Notes: generated by a model from the sequence alone, not told the origin. 64,000 bases of DNA from Clostridioides difficile (GCA_012955965.1 JABBZI010000016.1:27799-91798), one strand, 5' to 3'; counted from the stretch's first letter, positions 36,301 through 44,391 are shown. Program-made: numbers and translations.

Positions 36301-36540
36301 ATGAAAAAATATAAAATTAAGTTTGAGGAAAAAGTAACTTTAGAACATGAAATTATAGTTGAAATACCAGAAGAAGTAAGCATAAATGACATTTGCCATT
36401 GTATAGAGCGTAAATGTCAAAGAGTATATGATATAGCAGATTATATAAAAGAGTTTAATGGGAGACAAATAGATTTTACAGAGGATACTTGTGGAGAGAC
36501 TGAAATGTTAGTTGAATCATTTAGAAAATGCAAGGAGTGA
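36301..36540 (+). CDS. Hypothetical phage protein
   Basis: 79 residues, strand-rich start (YKIKFEEKVTLEHEIIVEIPE), then a helix with DICHCIERKCQRVYDI. AAGGAGAA precedes the ATG. Ends four bases before the ATG of the sulfotransfer-type gene. No family recognised. Confidence 0.55.
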   Translation: MKKYKIKFEEKVTLEHEIIVEIPEEVSINDICHCIERKCQRVYDIADYIKEFNGRQIDFTEDTCGETEMLVESFRKCKE

Positions 36541-36544
36541 TTTT

Positions 36545-37270
36545 ATGAAGTATATTGCAAGTTTTAGTGGAGGAAAAGATTCGGCTGCAATGCTTCTTTT
36601 AATATTAGAAAAAGGTCTTAAATTAGACGAAATAGTTTTTATAGATACAGGACTAGAATTTAAAGAAATTTATGATACAGTAGATGATTTTGAAAAAAGA
36701 ATAAACTTTAAAATAACAAGAATTAAAGCAGAAAAAACTTTTGAAGAATACTTTTATACAGTAAATGGAAAAGGAAAACGTAAAGGGCAAATATGGGGCT
36801 TCCCATATACTCTAGGAGCATGGTGTAATAGCAGATTAAAACTTGCTCCTGCTAATAAATATTTTAATAAACTAGGAGAGCATAAAAGGTATATTGGAAT
36901 TGCCTTTGATGAACCTAGCAGACATAGAAGGCTAGAAAAAAACTGCATAGCACCATTGTTTGAAGAAAAAATGACTGAAAAAGATTGCTTGAAATACTTG
37001 AAAGAAAAAGGGTTTTATTATGAAATACATCACAGATTCAAGCGAACTGGTTGCTATTTATGTCCTAAACAAAGCTTAGATAGCCTCAGAACTTTAAGAA
37101 AATATTATCCAGATTTGTGGGGGAGTATGCTTAAATTAGATAAAGATAGTCCTGTTCCTTTCAAAGCTGATGGAACTACAGTGCATGACTTGGAAAAGCG
37201 ATTTAGAAATGAAGATATAGAAAATGAAAGACAGGTAAGTTTTTTTCAAGCAGAGAAGGTGAGTTTATGA
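36545..37270 (+). CDS. Phage PAPS-reductase/PP-loop (DndC-like) protein
   Basis: 241 residues. The PP-loop SFSGGKDSAAML at the N-terminus binds ATP pyrophosphate and activates a substrate by adenylylation, as in PAPS reductases, tRNA thiolases and DndC. It has FIDTGLEFKEIYDTV, typical of the PAPS-reductase family, and Cys residues in GAWCNSRLKLAP and FKRTGCYLCPKQSLD that may hold a cluster or sulfur. AAGGAGTGA precedes the ATG; an upstream in-frame ATG overlaps the previous gene. Possibly a nucleic-acid or metabolite modification enzyme in the phage. Confidence 0.82.
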   Translation: MKYIASFSGGKDSAAMLLLILEKGLKLDEIVFIDTGLEFKEIYDTVDDFEKRINFKITRIKAEKTFEEYFYTVNGKGKRKGQIWGFPYTLGAWCNSRLKLAPANKYFNKLGEHKRYIGIAFDEPSRHRRLEKNCIAPLFEEKMTEKDCLKYLKEKGFYYEIHHRFKRTGCYLCPKQSLDSLRTLRKYYPDLWGSMLKLDKDSPVPFKADGTTVHDLEKRFRNEDIENERQVSFFQAEKVSL

Positions 37271-37392
37271 GACGAATAATTTGCAATTGGTGTGGTAAAT
37301 TATTTTACATTCCAAAAGAGTCTAAAAGAATTTACTGTTGTAAAAAATGCGAGAGAAAGGCTAATAAAAGCAATAGAGAGCATCAAAATTAA
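37267..37392 (+). CDS. Small zinc-ribbon phage protein
   Basis: 41 residues with C-x2-C (ICNWCGK) and C-x2-C (YCCKKCERK), a minimal zinc knuckle. Start overlaps the PP-loop gene stop (ATGA), so it is translationally coupled and could be its partner. Confidence 0.6.
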   Translation: MRRIICNWCGKLFYIPKESKRIYCCKKCERKANKSNREHQN

Positions 37393-37424
37393 TTTTAAAT
37401 CAATAAAACTATGGAGGAATAGCA

Positions 37425-37619
37425 ATGAATAAGTTTCAAAAAGCAGTTTCTCAAATGGTAAAGCAAGAGGAAAAAGAGAATTTATGGCAAGGATACGAAA
37501 ATTGTAGGGTAGGTAGAAGTATACCAAGTTCAATAAGAATATATGTAAAAGGATTTAAAAGGTTTGGATATAGTGTACATGAGGTTTATAACTTTATAAA
37601 TGATATTAATAAGTATTAG
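37425..37619 (+). CDS. Hypothetical phage protein
   Basis: 64 residues, basic, ATG after GGAGGAA. Sequence (KFQKAVSQMVKQEEKENLWQ, then YVKGFKRFGYSVHEVYNFI) is not recognised. Confidence 0.5.
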   Translation: MNKFQKAVSQMVKQEEKENLWQGYENCRVGRSIPSSIRIYVKGFKRFGYSVHEVYNFINDINKY

Positions 37620-37649
37620 TAATTTTTAAGAGATAAAGGAATTATTTAA

Positions 37650-38066
37650 TTGAGTAAATACAATAATAAGAAAATTATAATAGATGGAATTAAATTTGAT
37701 AGTAAAGATGAGTCAGAGTATTATCTATATTTAAAAGAAAAGAAAGAAAATGGAGAAATAAAAGATTTTGGACTTCAACAAAAGTTTGAATTACAGCCTA
37801 AATTTAAGAAGGATGGAAAGAACTATAGGGCTATTACATATACAGTTGATTTTGCCATATACAAATGGGATGGTGAAGTTGTTTATATAGATGTGAAAGG
37901 ATACAGCACACAGCAAGGTGAACTTAGAAAAAAGCTTTTTGACTATAAGTATCAAGATAAAAAATTGATATGGATTGCTAAGGGTAAAAAATATGGAGTA
38001 GATGGTTGGATAGAATATAGTGAACTTAAGAAAAAGAGAAAAGAAAATAAGAAAAAGGTAGCTTAA
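37650..38066 (+). CDS. DUF1064 phage nuclease-like protein
   Basis: 138 residues. The family is a small PDDEXK-type nuclease fold found in phage replication regions: ID-GIKFDSKDESEYYLYL, then TYTVDFAIYK, EVVYIDVKGYST (acidic residues and Lys of the nuclease core). TTG start; AAAGGAA upstream. Likely resolves or trims phage DNA, as Holliday-junction resolvase-like enzymes do; this role is inferred. Confidence 0.75.
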   Translation: MSKYNNKKIIIDGIKFDSKDESEYYLYLKEKKENGEIKDFGLQQKFELQPKFKKDGKNYRAITYTVDFAIYKWDGEVVYIDVKGYSTQQGELRKKLFDYKYQDKKLIWIAKGKKYGVDGWIEYSELKKKRKENKKKVA

Positions 38067-38084
38067 GTAAATAGGGGTGATGTT

Positions 38085-38585
38085 ATGGCAAGTAAAGTTA
38101 AAAAGGAGTTTTTTATGGCAACTAAAAAGTACCTTGAGAACTACAAACAATTACATATTAATATTGAAAGTCTAAAACTTCAAATAAAAAATCTTAAAGA
38201 GTGCCCTTTAGGTGATTTTATGCAAGGTTTAAGCTATGACAGCATTCCTATAAGTAAGACTAATTCAATAAGTAATCAAGTTGAAAATGAGTTAATTATT
38301 CTTGAAGAAAAGATAATAGAAAAACAGATAGAACTATATGAAATGGAAGCACTAAAATATACAATAGATGTATCCATAAGCAATTTGAAATCTATACATA
38401 AACAAATTATAAGGTATAGGTATATAGAAGGCTTAGAATGGAGTTTAATAGTTGATAAAGTATACTTAGAAGAAAGACAACTAAGGGAAAGAGCTAATCA
38501 AGCTATTAGTTCAATATCAATAGCCTTATTTGGTAAAAAAGCACTAATAGAGCAAGAACCATTATTTAAAATGTTAGATTTATAG
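38085..38585 (+). CDS. ArpU/RinA-like late transcription regulator
   Basis: 166 residues, helical. A coiled coil (IESLKLQIKNLKEC, ENELIILEEKIIEKQIELYEME) precedes a sigma-70 region 4-like HTH (IIRYRYIEGLEWSLIVDKVYLEERQLRERA), as in Firmicute phage late activators placed just before the terminase genes. GGGGTGATG supports the ATG used; a second ATG 30 bases downstream also has AAGGAG. It likely turns on the packaging and structural operon. Confidence 0.72.
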   Translation: MASKVKKEFFMATKKYLENYKQLHINIESLKLQIKNLKECPLGDFMQGLSYDSIPISKTNSISNQVENELIILEEKIIEKQIELYEMEALKYTIDVSISNLKSIHKQIIRYRYIEGLEWSLIVDKVYLEERQLRERANQAISSISIALFGKKALIEQEPLFKMLDL

Positions 38586-38610
38586 GCAGTTAACAACTGT
38601 CTATTTTTTT
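38585..38610 (+). terminator. Terminator after the late regulator
   Basis: GGCAGTT and AACTGTC pair around AAC, followed by ATTTTTTT. It ends the early operon. Confidence 0.75.
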
Positions 38611-38633
38611 GCAAAAAAGATGTATGGAAATTA

Positions 38634-38662
38634 TTGACAATATCACGTATACGTGATATAAT
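38634..38662 (+). promoter_or_regulatory. Consensus vegetative promoter with embedded palindromic operator
   Basis: TTGACA, a 17-base spacer and TATAAT give a full consensus promoter. The spacer and -10 hold a perfect 20-bp palindrome, ATATCACGTATACGTGATAT (38640-38659). A bound protein would block the polymerase, so tight repression of the following micropeptide genes is expected. Confidence 0.85.
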
Positions 38663-38690
38663 TAAAGTATAGAAAGGAGGTGAAAAGAAA

Positions 38691-38804
38691 GTGGCTAAGA
38701 AAATAAAAGAGTTCAGAAAACTCATAAAAGAATTAACTGAACTCGTACTCGAAGTTGGCACACTATTAGCAGTCATCAAAATGGTAATAGATAGCCTACA
38801 TTAG
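38691..38804 (+). CDS. 37-residue amphipathic micropeptide
   Basis: GTG start behind AAAGGAGGTGA. A basic N-terminus (MAKKIKEFRKLIKEL) is followed by a hydrophobic stretch (TELVLEVGTLLAVIKMVIDSL) of about 20 residues. This looks like a small membrane peptide, such as a holin-like or type I toxin peptide, but matches no family I recognise. It follows a consensus promoter and precedes a strong RNA hairpin. Confidence 0.6.
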   Translation: MAKKIKEFRKLIKELTELVLEVGTLLAVIKMVIDSLH

Positions 38805-38810
38805 TAAAAC

Positions 38811-38843
38811 GTTAAGAGTGGAAGTTGCACCTTCCCTCTTAAC
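38811..38843 (+). other. Stable hairpin between two micropeptide genes
   Basis: GTTAAGAG/CTCTTAAC and GGAAG/CTTCC give a 13-bp stem with one bulged T and loop TTGCAC. No T run follows, so it may stabilise the RNA or block read-through rather than terminate. Confidence 0.7.
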
Positions 38844-38874
38844 TAAATTATAAAACATAGTCACTGAAAATACA

Positions 38875-38985
38875 ATGAATAAGTACAGAGAATTAACATT
38901 TGAATTATTGAAATTACTGTATGACACTATTAAATTGATTGGAGCATTAATCCTGTTATATTATGTTATTAACTCAATTTTATAG
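38875..38985 (+). CDS. 36-residue hydrophobic micropeptide
   Basis: MNKYRELTFELLKLLYDTIK followed by a strongly hydrophobic end (LIGALILLYYVINSIL), a likely single membrane helix. The ribosome site is poor, so translation may depend on the RNA context. Function unknown; it pairs in position with the preceding micropeptide. Confidence 0.5.
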   Translation: MNKYRELTFELLKLLYDTIKLIGALILLYYVINSIL

Positions 38986-39005
38986 TAATGATTAAGGGGG
39001 ATTTT

Positions 39006-39212
39006 ATGAATCGATTTGAGGGCATTTATAGCTTTGCAGAAGCAACAAAATTATGGAACTTGAAAGACTCTACACTTAGAAAAGCAGTTGCAACAGGAAA
39101 ATTAGTTGAAAATATTGATTGTAAAAAGTTTGGTCGTGATTGGGTAGTAACTATTGAAGCAATGGAAAGAGAATATGGGAGATTAGATAGTATAATGAAA
39201 GACCTAGATTAA
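39006..39212 (+). CDS. Small HTH phage protein
   Basis: 68 residues with an excisionase-like/winged HTH: YSFAEATKLWNLKDSTLRKA, TGKLVENIDCKKFGRDWVVT. ATG after AAGGGGG; the earlier in-frame ATG lacks a site. Probable DNA-binding protein; it may act at the palindrome upstream or at the packaging site. A terminator follows immediately. Confidence 0.6.
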   Translation: MNRFEGIYSFAEATKLWNLKDSTLRKAVATGKLVENIDCKKFGRDWVVTIEAMEREYGRLDSIMKDLD

Positions 39213-39226
39213 GTTCTAGGTCTTTT
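39201..39226 (+). terminator. Terminator overlapping the end of the small HTH gene
   Basis: GACCTAGA / TCTAGGTC around TTAAGT, then TTTT. It isolates the following noncoding segment from upstream transcription. Confidence 0.85.
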
Positions 39227-39320
39227 AATTGCCGTTTTTCTGCCGATTTTATAATTTAAAATATGAGATAATAGTATTGTGGAAATGAATATTTCCCTCT
39301 CAAAACTAAATATATATTAG

Positions 39321-39407
39321 GCTAGGTTAAGGGATTCACCTAGCTTATATGAACAGACTAGGCAGGGCATGAGGATGTTGTAAGTTCGATTCTTACTATG
39401 TTCAAAC
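39321..39407 (+). ncRNA. tRNA-like element 1 (truncated cloverleaf)
   Basis: GAACAGA (39351-39357) and TATGTTC (39397-39403) form a 6-of-7 acceptor-like stem. Inside it is a perfect T-arm: stem GTAAG/CTTAC with loop TTCGATT (39380-39396). Only 22 bases lie between acceptor and T-arm, too few for both a D-arm and an anticodon arm. A 7-bp hairpin GCTAGGT/ACCTAGC (39321-39344) precedes it. It is not a functional standard tRNA. Confidence 0.5.
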
Positions 39408-39473
39408 TTATTAATACACTATATGTAGATATGTTGGATTAAGTCTGAATTTAATTCAAATGTCTAAAAGGGT

Positions 39474-39546
39474 GAGGCTTGGTAACCTCGCTCAATTTGC
39501 AAGTACTGGTGTATAATCTTAGGTTCGATTCCTAAAACTTGCTCCC
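39474..39546 (+). ncRNA. tRNA-like element 2 (truncated cloverleaf)
   Basis: GCAAGTA (39499-39505) pairs 6 of 7 with AACTTGC (39136-equivalent position 39536-39542). The T-arm is perfect: TTAGG/CCTAA with loop TTCGATT (39519-39535). Only 13 bases separate acceptor and T-arm. A hairpin GAGG/CCTC with a D-loop-like CTTGGTAA (39474-39489) lies just upstream. Same architecture as element 1, in tandem. Function unknown. Confidence 0.5.
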
Positions 39547-39570
39547 TTAAATATAATATGTATCCCCTAA

Positions 39571-39609
39571 AAATAAGACTTTAGATTAATTTTAAAGTCT
39601 TATTTTTTT
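39571..39609 (+). terminator. Strong terminator just before the terminase genes
   Basis: AAATAAGACTTTA / TAAAGTCTTATTT around GATTAATTT, running into TTTT. It ends the noncoding tRNA-like segment 30 bases before the terminase small subunit. Confidence 0.88.
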
Positions 39610-39638
39610 ATTTATAAAGCAAATAAAGAGGTGGTGGT

Positions 39639-40067
39639 ATGGCAAATTTGACTGAAAAACAAAAAAGGTTTTGTGACTATTATATTGAAACTGGTAATGC
39701 TACAGAAGCAGCAGTAAAAGCAGGTTATTCTGAAAAGACGGCTAAGGTAATAGGTGCTGAGAACTTAACAAAACCATACTTAAAAAGTTACATTGATGAA
39801 AGAATAGGTCAACTTGAGTCAAACAGGATAGCAGACGCAAAAGAGGTTATGGAGTATTTAACTAAGATAGTAAGAAATGAAGCAAAAGAGGAAGTGGTTT
39901 TAGTTTCTGATAATGGAGTTGAAAGAGTTAAAAAAGATGTAAGTATAAAAGATAGGAATAAGGCTGCTGAGCTTCTAGGTAAGAGGTACAGGTTATTCAC
40001 TGATAAAATAGAAGTTGAAGGAGCTATTCCTATAGTTATAGTTGGAGATGATGAAATTGAAGATTAA
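39639..40067 (+). CDS. Terminase small subunit
   Basis: 142 residues. MANLTEKQKRFCDYYIETGN, then ATEAAVKAGYSEKTAKVIGA is the HTH of the terminase small-subunit family that recognises the packaging start on phage DNA; a C-terminal oligomerisation part follows. GAGGTGGT precedes the ATG. It overlaps the large-subunit gene. Confidence 0.92.
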   Translation: MANLTEKQKRFCDYYIETGNATEAAVKAGYSEKTAKVIGAENLTKPYLKSYIDERIGQLESNRIADAKEVMEYLTKIVRNEAKEEVVLVSDNGVERVKKDVSIKDRNKAAELLGKRYRLFTDKIEVEGAIPIVIVGDDEIED

Positions 40068-41298
40068 GAAAGTGAATATAGCAAAGTTAGTAGGCAAAGG
40101 ATATAAAGATTATTGGAGATTTAAGGGTCGTTATAGAGTCTGTAAAGGTTCAAGAGCTTCTAAAAAATCAAAGACAACAGCTTTATATTATATTACTAAG
40201 TTAATGCAACACCCTCAAGCCAATTTATTAGTTGTAAGGAAAGTATTTGGAACATTAAGAGATAGTTGCTATAAAGAACTTAAGTGGGCTATACATCAAT
40301 TAGGAGTAGATAGTTATTGGGATAGCACTACTAATCCACTTGAAATTACATACATTCCAACTGGCCAAAAGATATATTTTAGAGGATTTGATGACCCACT
40401 TAAAATTACATCTATTACTGTTGATGTTGGAGTACTTTGCTGGTGTTGGATTGAAGAAGCTTATGAGATAACAGATGAAAATAGCTTTAATATGTTAGAT
40501 GAAAGTATAAGAGGTAAAGTTCCAAGTGGATTATTCAAACAAATAACAATGACCTTTAATCCTTGGAATGAGCATCATTGGATTAAGCGAAGATTTTTTG
40601 ATACAAAGGATAAGGATATACTTTCAAAAACAACTAATTATCTTTGTAATGAATTTTTAGATGATGCAGATAAGAAAGTGTTTGAAACTATGAAAAAGAA
40701 CAATCCAAGACGTTATAAGGTAGCAGGGCTTGGTGACTGGGGCATTGTTGATGGATTAGTATATGAAAACTGGGAAGAGAGAGAATTTAATATAGACACT
40801 CTTATAGAGCAGAATATCAAATCAGCTTTTGGGATGGATTTTGGTTATACTAACGACCCATCAACTTTATTCTGCGGTTTAGTGGGTGAAGCTTCAAAAG
40901 AGATTTATGTATTTGATGAAATATATAAACATGGTATGTCTAATGAGAAACTTTATAGAGAAGTTAATAGAAAGGGCTATTCTAAAGAACATATAACAGC
41001 AGATTCAGCTTCTCCAAAAGACATTGACCATCTGAGAGAGTTAGGGTTAAGAAATATAAAAGGTTCAAGAAAAGGAAAAGACAGTGTAAATAATGGTATT
41101 CAATATATACAAGATTACAAGATTATAATACATCCTAAGTGTGTAAATTTTCTAACTGAAATAAGTAATTATACTTGGGATAAAGATAAATTCGGAAATA
41201 AGATTAATAAACCTATAGATGATTTTAACCATTTAATGGATGCTATGAGGTATGCACTAGAAGAGTTCATAAAAGGTGATGTATTTAGCTTTGATTAA
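40051..41298 (+). CDS. Terminase large subunit
   Basis: About 415 residues. ATPase motor and nuclease that cuts and packages phage DNA. The N-terminal ATPase has a divergent Walker A (KGSRASKKSKTTA) and Walker B/Glu (WCWIEEAYEI); the C-terminal RNase H-like nuclease shows GMDFGYTNDPST, ADSASPKDIDHLRE and DDFNHLMDAMRYALEE acidic residues. Start is uncertain: TTG 40042, ATG 40048 and ATG 40051 are all close, and it overlaps the small-subunit gene, indicating coupling. Confidence 0.93.
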   Translation: MKLKIKKVNIAKLVGKGYKDYWRFKGRYRVCKGSRASKKSKTTALYYITKLMQHPQANLLVVRKVFGTLRDSCYKELKWAIHQLGVDSYWDSTTNPLEITYIPTGQKIYFRGFDDPLKITSITVDVGVLCWCWIEEAYEITDENSFNMLDESIRGKVPSGLFKQITMTFNPWNEHHWIKRRFFDTKDKDILSKTTNYLCNEFLDDADKKVFETMKKNNPRRYKVAGLGDWGIVDGLVYENWEEREFNIDTLIEQNIKSAFGMDFGYTNDPSTLFCGLVGEASKEIYVFDEIYKHGMSNEKLYREVNRKGYSKEHITADSASPKDIDHLRELGLRNIKGSRKGKDSVNNGIQYIQDYKIIIHPKCVNFLTEISNYTWDKDKFGNKINKPIDDFNHLMDAMRYALEEFIKGDVFSFD

Positions 41299-41314
41299 GT
41301 AAGGGGTGATATAT

Positions 41315-42787
41315 GTGATTAATCTTTTAAGAAAGGGGGTAGCTAAACTGAATAATATTTTAAATAAGCCACTAAAACAATCAGCAAACAATTTAAAACA
41401 TATAGAGTATGAAATAAATAAATGGAAAACATCAAACACTAGAAAAGAGCAGTTACAAGGTGATAGGTATTATAAAGGTGAGCACGATATTTTAAGACGG
41501 AAACGTACTGTTATTGGAGAAGGCGGAAAGTTGACAGAAGTTGAAAATCTACCAAATAATAAAATAGTAGATAATAAATATGCTAATTTAGTAGACCAAA
41601 AGGTTAATTATTTGCTAGGGAAACCACTTACTTTTCAAACTAAAAATGAAATATATAATTCTTTATTAAATGATATATTTAATAAGAAGTTTCTTAGGAC
41701 CTTTAAAAATCTTTGTGAAGATTCTCTAAATGGTGGTATATCATGGTTACACCCATACTATAATGAAGATGGTAAACTAAGTTTCAAAAGGTTTCCATCA
41801 TATGAAGTATTACCTTTTTGGAAAGATTCAGAGCATACAATATTAGATTTTGCAGTTAGGTTGTATGAAGTAAAGGCATATAGTGGAGCAAATGAAAAGA
41901 TAATTGAGAAGGTGGAAGTATATTCAAAAGAAGGTATAAAGAGATATATTTTACAAGGTATGACTCTAATATCTGATTCAGAAATTCCATACTCTTCTTA
42001 TTTAGTAGTTGAAACTGATGATATTCATGAGGAACTTAATTGGGATAGGATACCACTAATACCATTTAAGTACAATAATAAAGAGATACCACTTATTAAG
42101 AGAGTTAAGAGTTTACAAGATGGTATAAACATAATGTTATCTGATTTTGAAAATAACATGCAAGAAGATGCTAGAAATACAATCTTGGTCCTTCAAAATT
42201 ATGATGGTCAAAACTTAGGAGAGTTTAGGAAAAACTTAGCACAATATGGAGCTGTTAAGGTCCGTACTGTGGATGGTGCAGTTGGAGATTTAAAAACACT
42301 AGAAATAAAAGTAAATTCTGATAACTATAAATCTATATTAGAAGTATTCAAAAAGGCACTAATTGAAAATGGAAGAGGATACGATGCTAAAGATGATAGG
42401 ATGAATGGAAATCCTAATCAAATGAATATACAAAGTATGTATAGTGATATAGATTTAGATGCTAATGGAATGGAAACTGAGTTTCAAGCTTCTTTTGAAG
42501 AGCTACTTTGGTTTGTAAATATGCACATTTTAAATACTGGACAAGGAAATTATGAAAATGAAGAAGTAGAGATAATATTTAATAGAGATATATTAATAAA
42601 TGAAACAGAAAGTATTACTAATTGTAAAAATTCAGTTGGGTTATTATCAGATGAAACCATTATATCTCAACATCCTTGGACAGTAGATGTTAAGCAAGAA
42701 CTAGAAAAGATGAAAAAACAAGAAGAGGCTCAGAAAGAATATGATAATCTGATTCCTAATAATAGTGGTGTTGTAGATGAAACATAA
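41315..42787 (+). CDS. Portal protein (SPP1 gp6 type)
   Basis: About 490 residues. Forms the dodecameric ring at the head vertex through which DNA passes. Typical segments: QGDRYYKGEHDILRRKR, NKIVDNKYANLVDQKVNYLLGKP, and DLDANGMETEFQASFEELLWFV. GTG at 41315 follows AAGGGGTG; a GTG nine bases earlier lies in the site. It overlaps the next gene by eleven bases. Confidence 0.9.
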   Translation: MINLLRKGVAKLNNILNKPLKQSANNLKHIEYEINKWKTSNTRKEQLQGDRYYKGEHDILRRKRTVIGEGGKLTEVENLPNNKIVDNKYANLVDQKVNYLLGKPLTFQTKNEIYNSLLNDIFNKKFLRTFKNLCEDSLNGGISWLHPYYNEDGKLSFKRFPSYEVLPFWKDSEHTILDFAVRLYEVKAYSGANEKIIEKVEVYSKEGIKRYILQGMTLISDSEIPYSSYLVVETDDIHEELNWDRIPLIPFKYNNKEIPLIKRVKSLQDGINIMLSDFENNMQEDARNTILVLQNYDGQNLGEFRKNLAQYGAVKVRTVDGAVGDLKTLEIKVNSDNYKSILEVFKKALIENGRGYDAKDDRMNGNPNQMNIQSMYSDIDLDANGMETEFQASFEELLWFVNMHILNTGQGNYENEEVEIIFNRDILINETESITNCKNSVGLLSDETIISQHPWTVDVKQELEKMKKQEEAQKEYDNLIPNNSGVVDET

Positions 42788-44174
42788 AGATTATTGGAGA
42801 AAGAGATTTGAACAATTAGAAGAAGCTCAGAATAACAAAAGTGTAAAATACTATCTTGAATTAGAAGAGCAATATAAGTTAGCTATGAATAGTATAGAAA
42901 AAGATATACTTGTATGGTATAACAGATTTGCTCAGAATGAGGGAATATCTCTATTAGAAGCTAAGAAATTATTAAACACAAGAGAATTAGAAGAATTTAA
43001 GTGGAATGTAGAAGAGTATATTAAATATGGCAAAGAAAATGCTATAAATCAGAAATGGATGAAAGAGTTAGAAAATGCTAGTGCAAGGGTTCATATAACG
43101 AGGCTTGAAGCTTTAAAACTGCAAATACAACAACAAGTGGAAGTGCTTTATGGAAATGAACTTGATAGCATTGATAGGTTAATGAAAGATATTTATACAA
43201 GTGGATATAACCATACATCTTTTATCATTCAACAAGGAATAAATGTTGGCTGGAGCTTAATGCCTTTAGATACTAATAAAATAAATAAAGTTATTTCTAA
43301 GCCATGGACCAGTGATGGGTTAAATTTTTCAGAAAGAATTTGGGGTAAGCATAGGTCTGCTTTAATCAATGAGTTACACACTAAATTAACTCAATCAATT
43401 ATTAGAGGTGAAAATCCTAAAAATCTAGTAAATGACTTTGCTAAGATGTTTAATGTATCTAAATCTCAAGCTAAGAATTTAATAATGACTGAATCAGCTT
43501 TTTTTGCATCAGCTTCAAGAAAAGATTGTTTTAATGATTTAGATGTAGAGAAATATGAGATAGTTGCTACACTAGATTTAAGAACTTCAAATATATGTAG
43601 AGAATTAGATGGTAAAGTATTTGATATGAAAGATTATCAAGTCGGGGTTACAGCTCCACCTTTTCATTGTCGTTGTAGGACTACAACAGCTCCTTGGTTT
43701 GAGGATGAAGAAGGTTACAGAGCAGCAAAAGTAAAAGATGGAAAAACATATTATGTATCATCTAGTATGAAGTATAATGAGTGGTATGAGGAGTATGTTA
43801 AAAACAATGATATCTCAGAAATAAAAAATAGTGATATAATAGATAGCATAAAAGAAGATATTAAAAATGGTAACTATAATTTAAATATTCATGATGGGAA
43901 ACAAGGAAAACATTTAAAAGGGCATAATAATTATATAGAAGGAAGAAGCTATTTAACTATAACAAAAGAAGAGGCTCAAGAACTTGTAAATAGGCATGCT
44001 GGTAATGGAATTATAAAATTTAATCGAAGTGGAGAATGGGATAAAAAAGAACTTATAGAAATTGATAAGAATATAGGGGTCAATGTTAATAATATTACAG
44101 GTGAAAAAACTCTTACAAATAAGTTTAAGATACATTATTCCAAAACTGGAACACATATAGTACCAGCTTTATAA
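42777..44174 (+). CDS. MuF/SPP1 gp7-like minor head protein fused to polymorphic toxin type 50 domain
   Basis: 465 residues. The N-terminal 330 form a head-morphogenesis domain (KYEIVATLDLRTSNICRELD, GVTAPPFHCRCRTTTAPW is the diagnostic MuF core with HCRCR). The C-terminal 115 match the Ntox50 nuclease family: NIHDGKQGKHLKGHNN, YIEGRSYLT, HAGNG and the closing HYSKTGTHIVPAL. Such toxins are packed into the capsid with the DNA and may enter the target cell. This is family knowledge; activity here is untested. The next gene could be a cognate protein. Confidence 0.88.
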   Translation: MKHKDYWRKRFEQLEEAQNNKSVKYYLELEEQYKLAMNSIEKDILVWYNRFAQNEGISLLEAKKLLNTRELEEFKWNVEEYIKYGKENAINQKWMKELENASARVHITRLEALKLQIQQQVEVLYGNELDSIDRLMKDIYTSGYNHTSFIIQQGINVGWSLMPLDTNKINKVISKPWTSDGLNFSERIWGKHRSALINELHTKLTQSIIRGENPKNLVNDFAKMFNVSKSQAKNLIMTESAFFASASRKDCFNDLDVEKYEIVATLDLRTSNICRELDGKVFDMKDYQVGVTAPPFHCRCRTTTAPWFEDEEGYRAAKVKDGKTYYVSSSMKYNEWYEEYVKNNDISEIKNSDIIDSIKEDIKNGNYNLNIHDGKQGKHLKGHNNYIEGRSYLTITKEEAQELVNRHAGNGIIKFNRSGEWDKKELIEIDKNIGVNVNNITGEKTLTNKFKIHYSKTGTHIVPAL

Positions 44175-44188
44175 GGAGGGAAAATAAA

Positions 44189-44389
44189 GTGAAATTATGG
44201 GAATATGTAGGGAAAAATATTCAAATAACTTGTGTAGATAAGCAAATAATAAGAGGAAAGTGTGATGGGTATACACAAGCTTTAGATAATGAACCAGAAA
44301 TAGCAAGTATATCAATAGCTAGGGATGGTTATGGAATTGAAGTTTATGAAAATGAAATAGAATCTATCGAAAATATAAGTAAAAAATAA
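44189..44389 (+). CDS. Sm-like (LSm) small phage protein
   Basis: 66 residues with two Sm-like beta segments: LWEYVGKNIQITCVDKQIIR, GKCDGYTQALDNEPEIASIS, then YGIEVYENEIESIE. GTG start after GGAGGG, 14 bases after the toxin-tailed MuF gene. The same small protein occurs in head regions of other Firmicute phages. Its place right after a toxin domain makes an immunity role possible but unproven. Confidence 0.65.
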   Translation: MKLWEYVGKNIQITCVDKQIIRGKCDGYTQALDNEPEIASISIARDGYGIEVYENEIESIENISKK

Positions 44390-44391
44390 CT

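Noticed and set aside
39321..39546. Standard tRNA genes before the terminase
   Set aside because: Acceptor and T-arm are present, but there is no room for both D and anticodon arms, and no CCA end; recorded as tRNA-like elements only.
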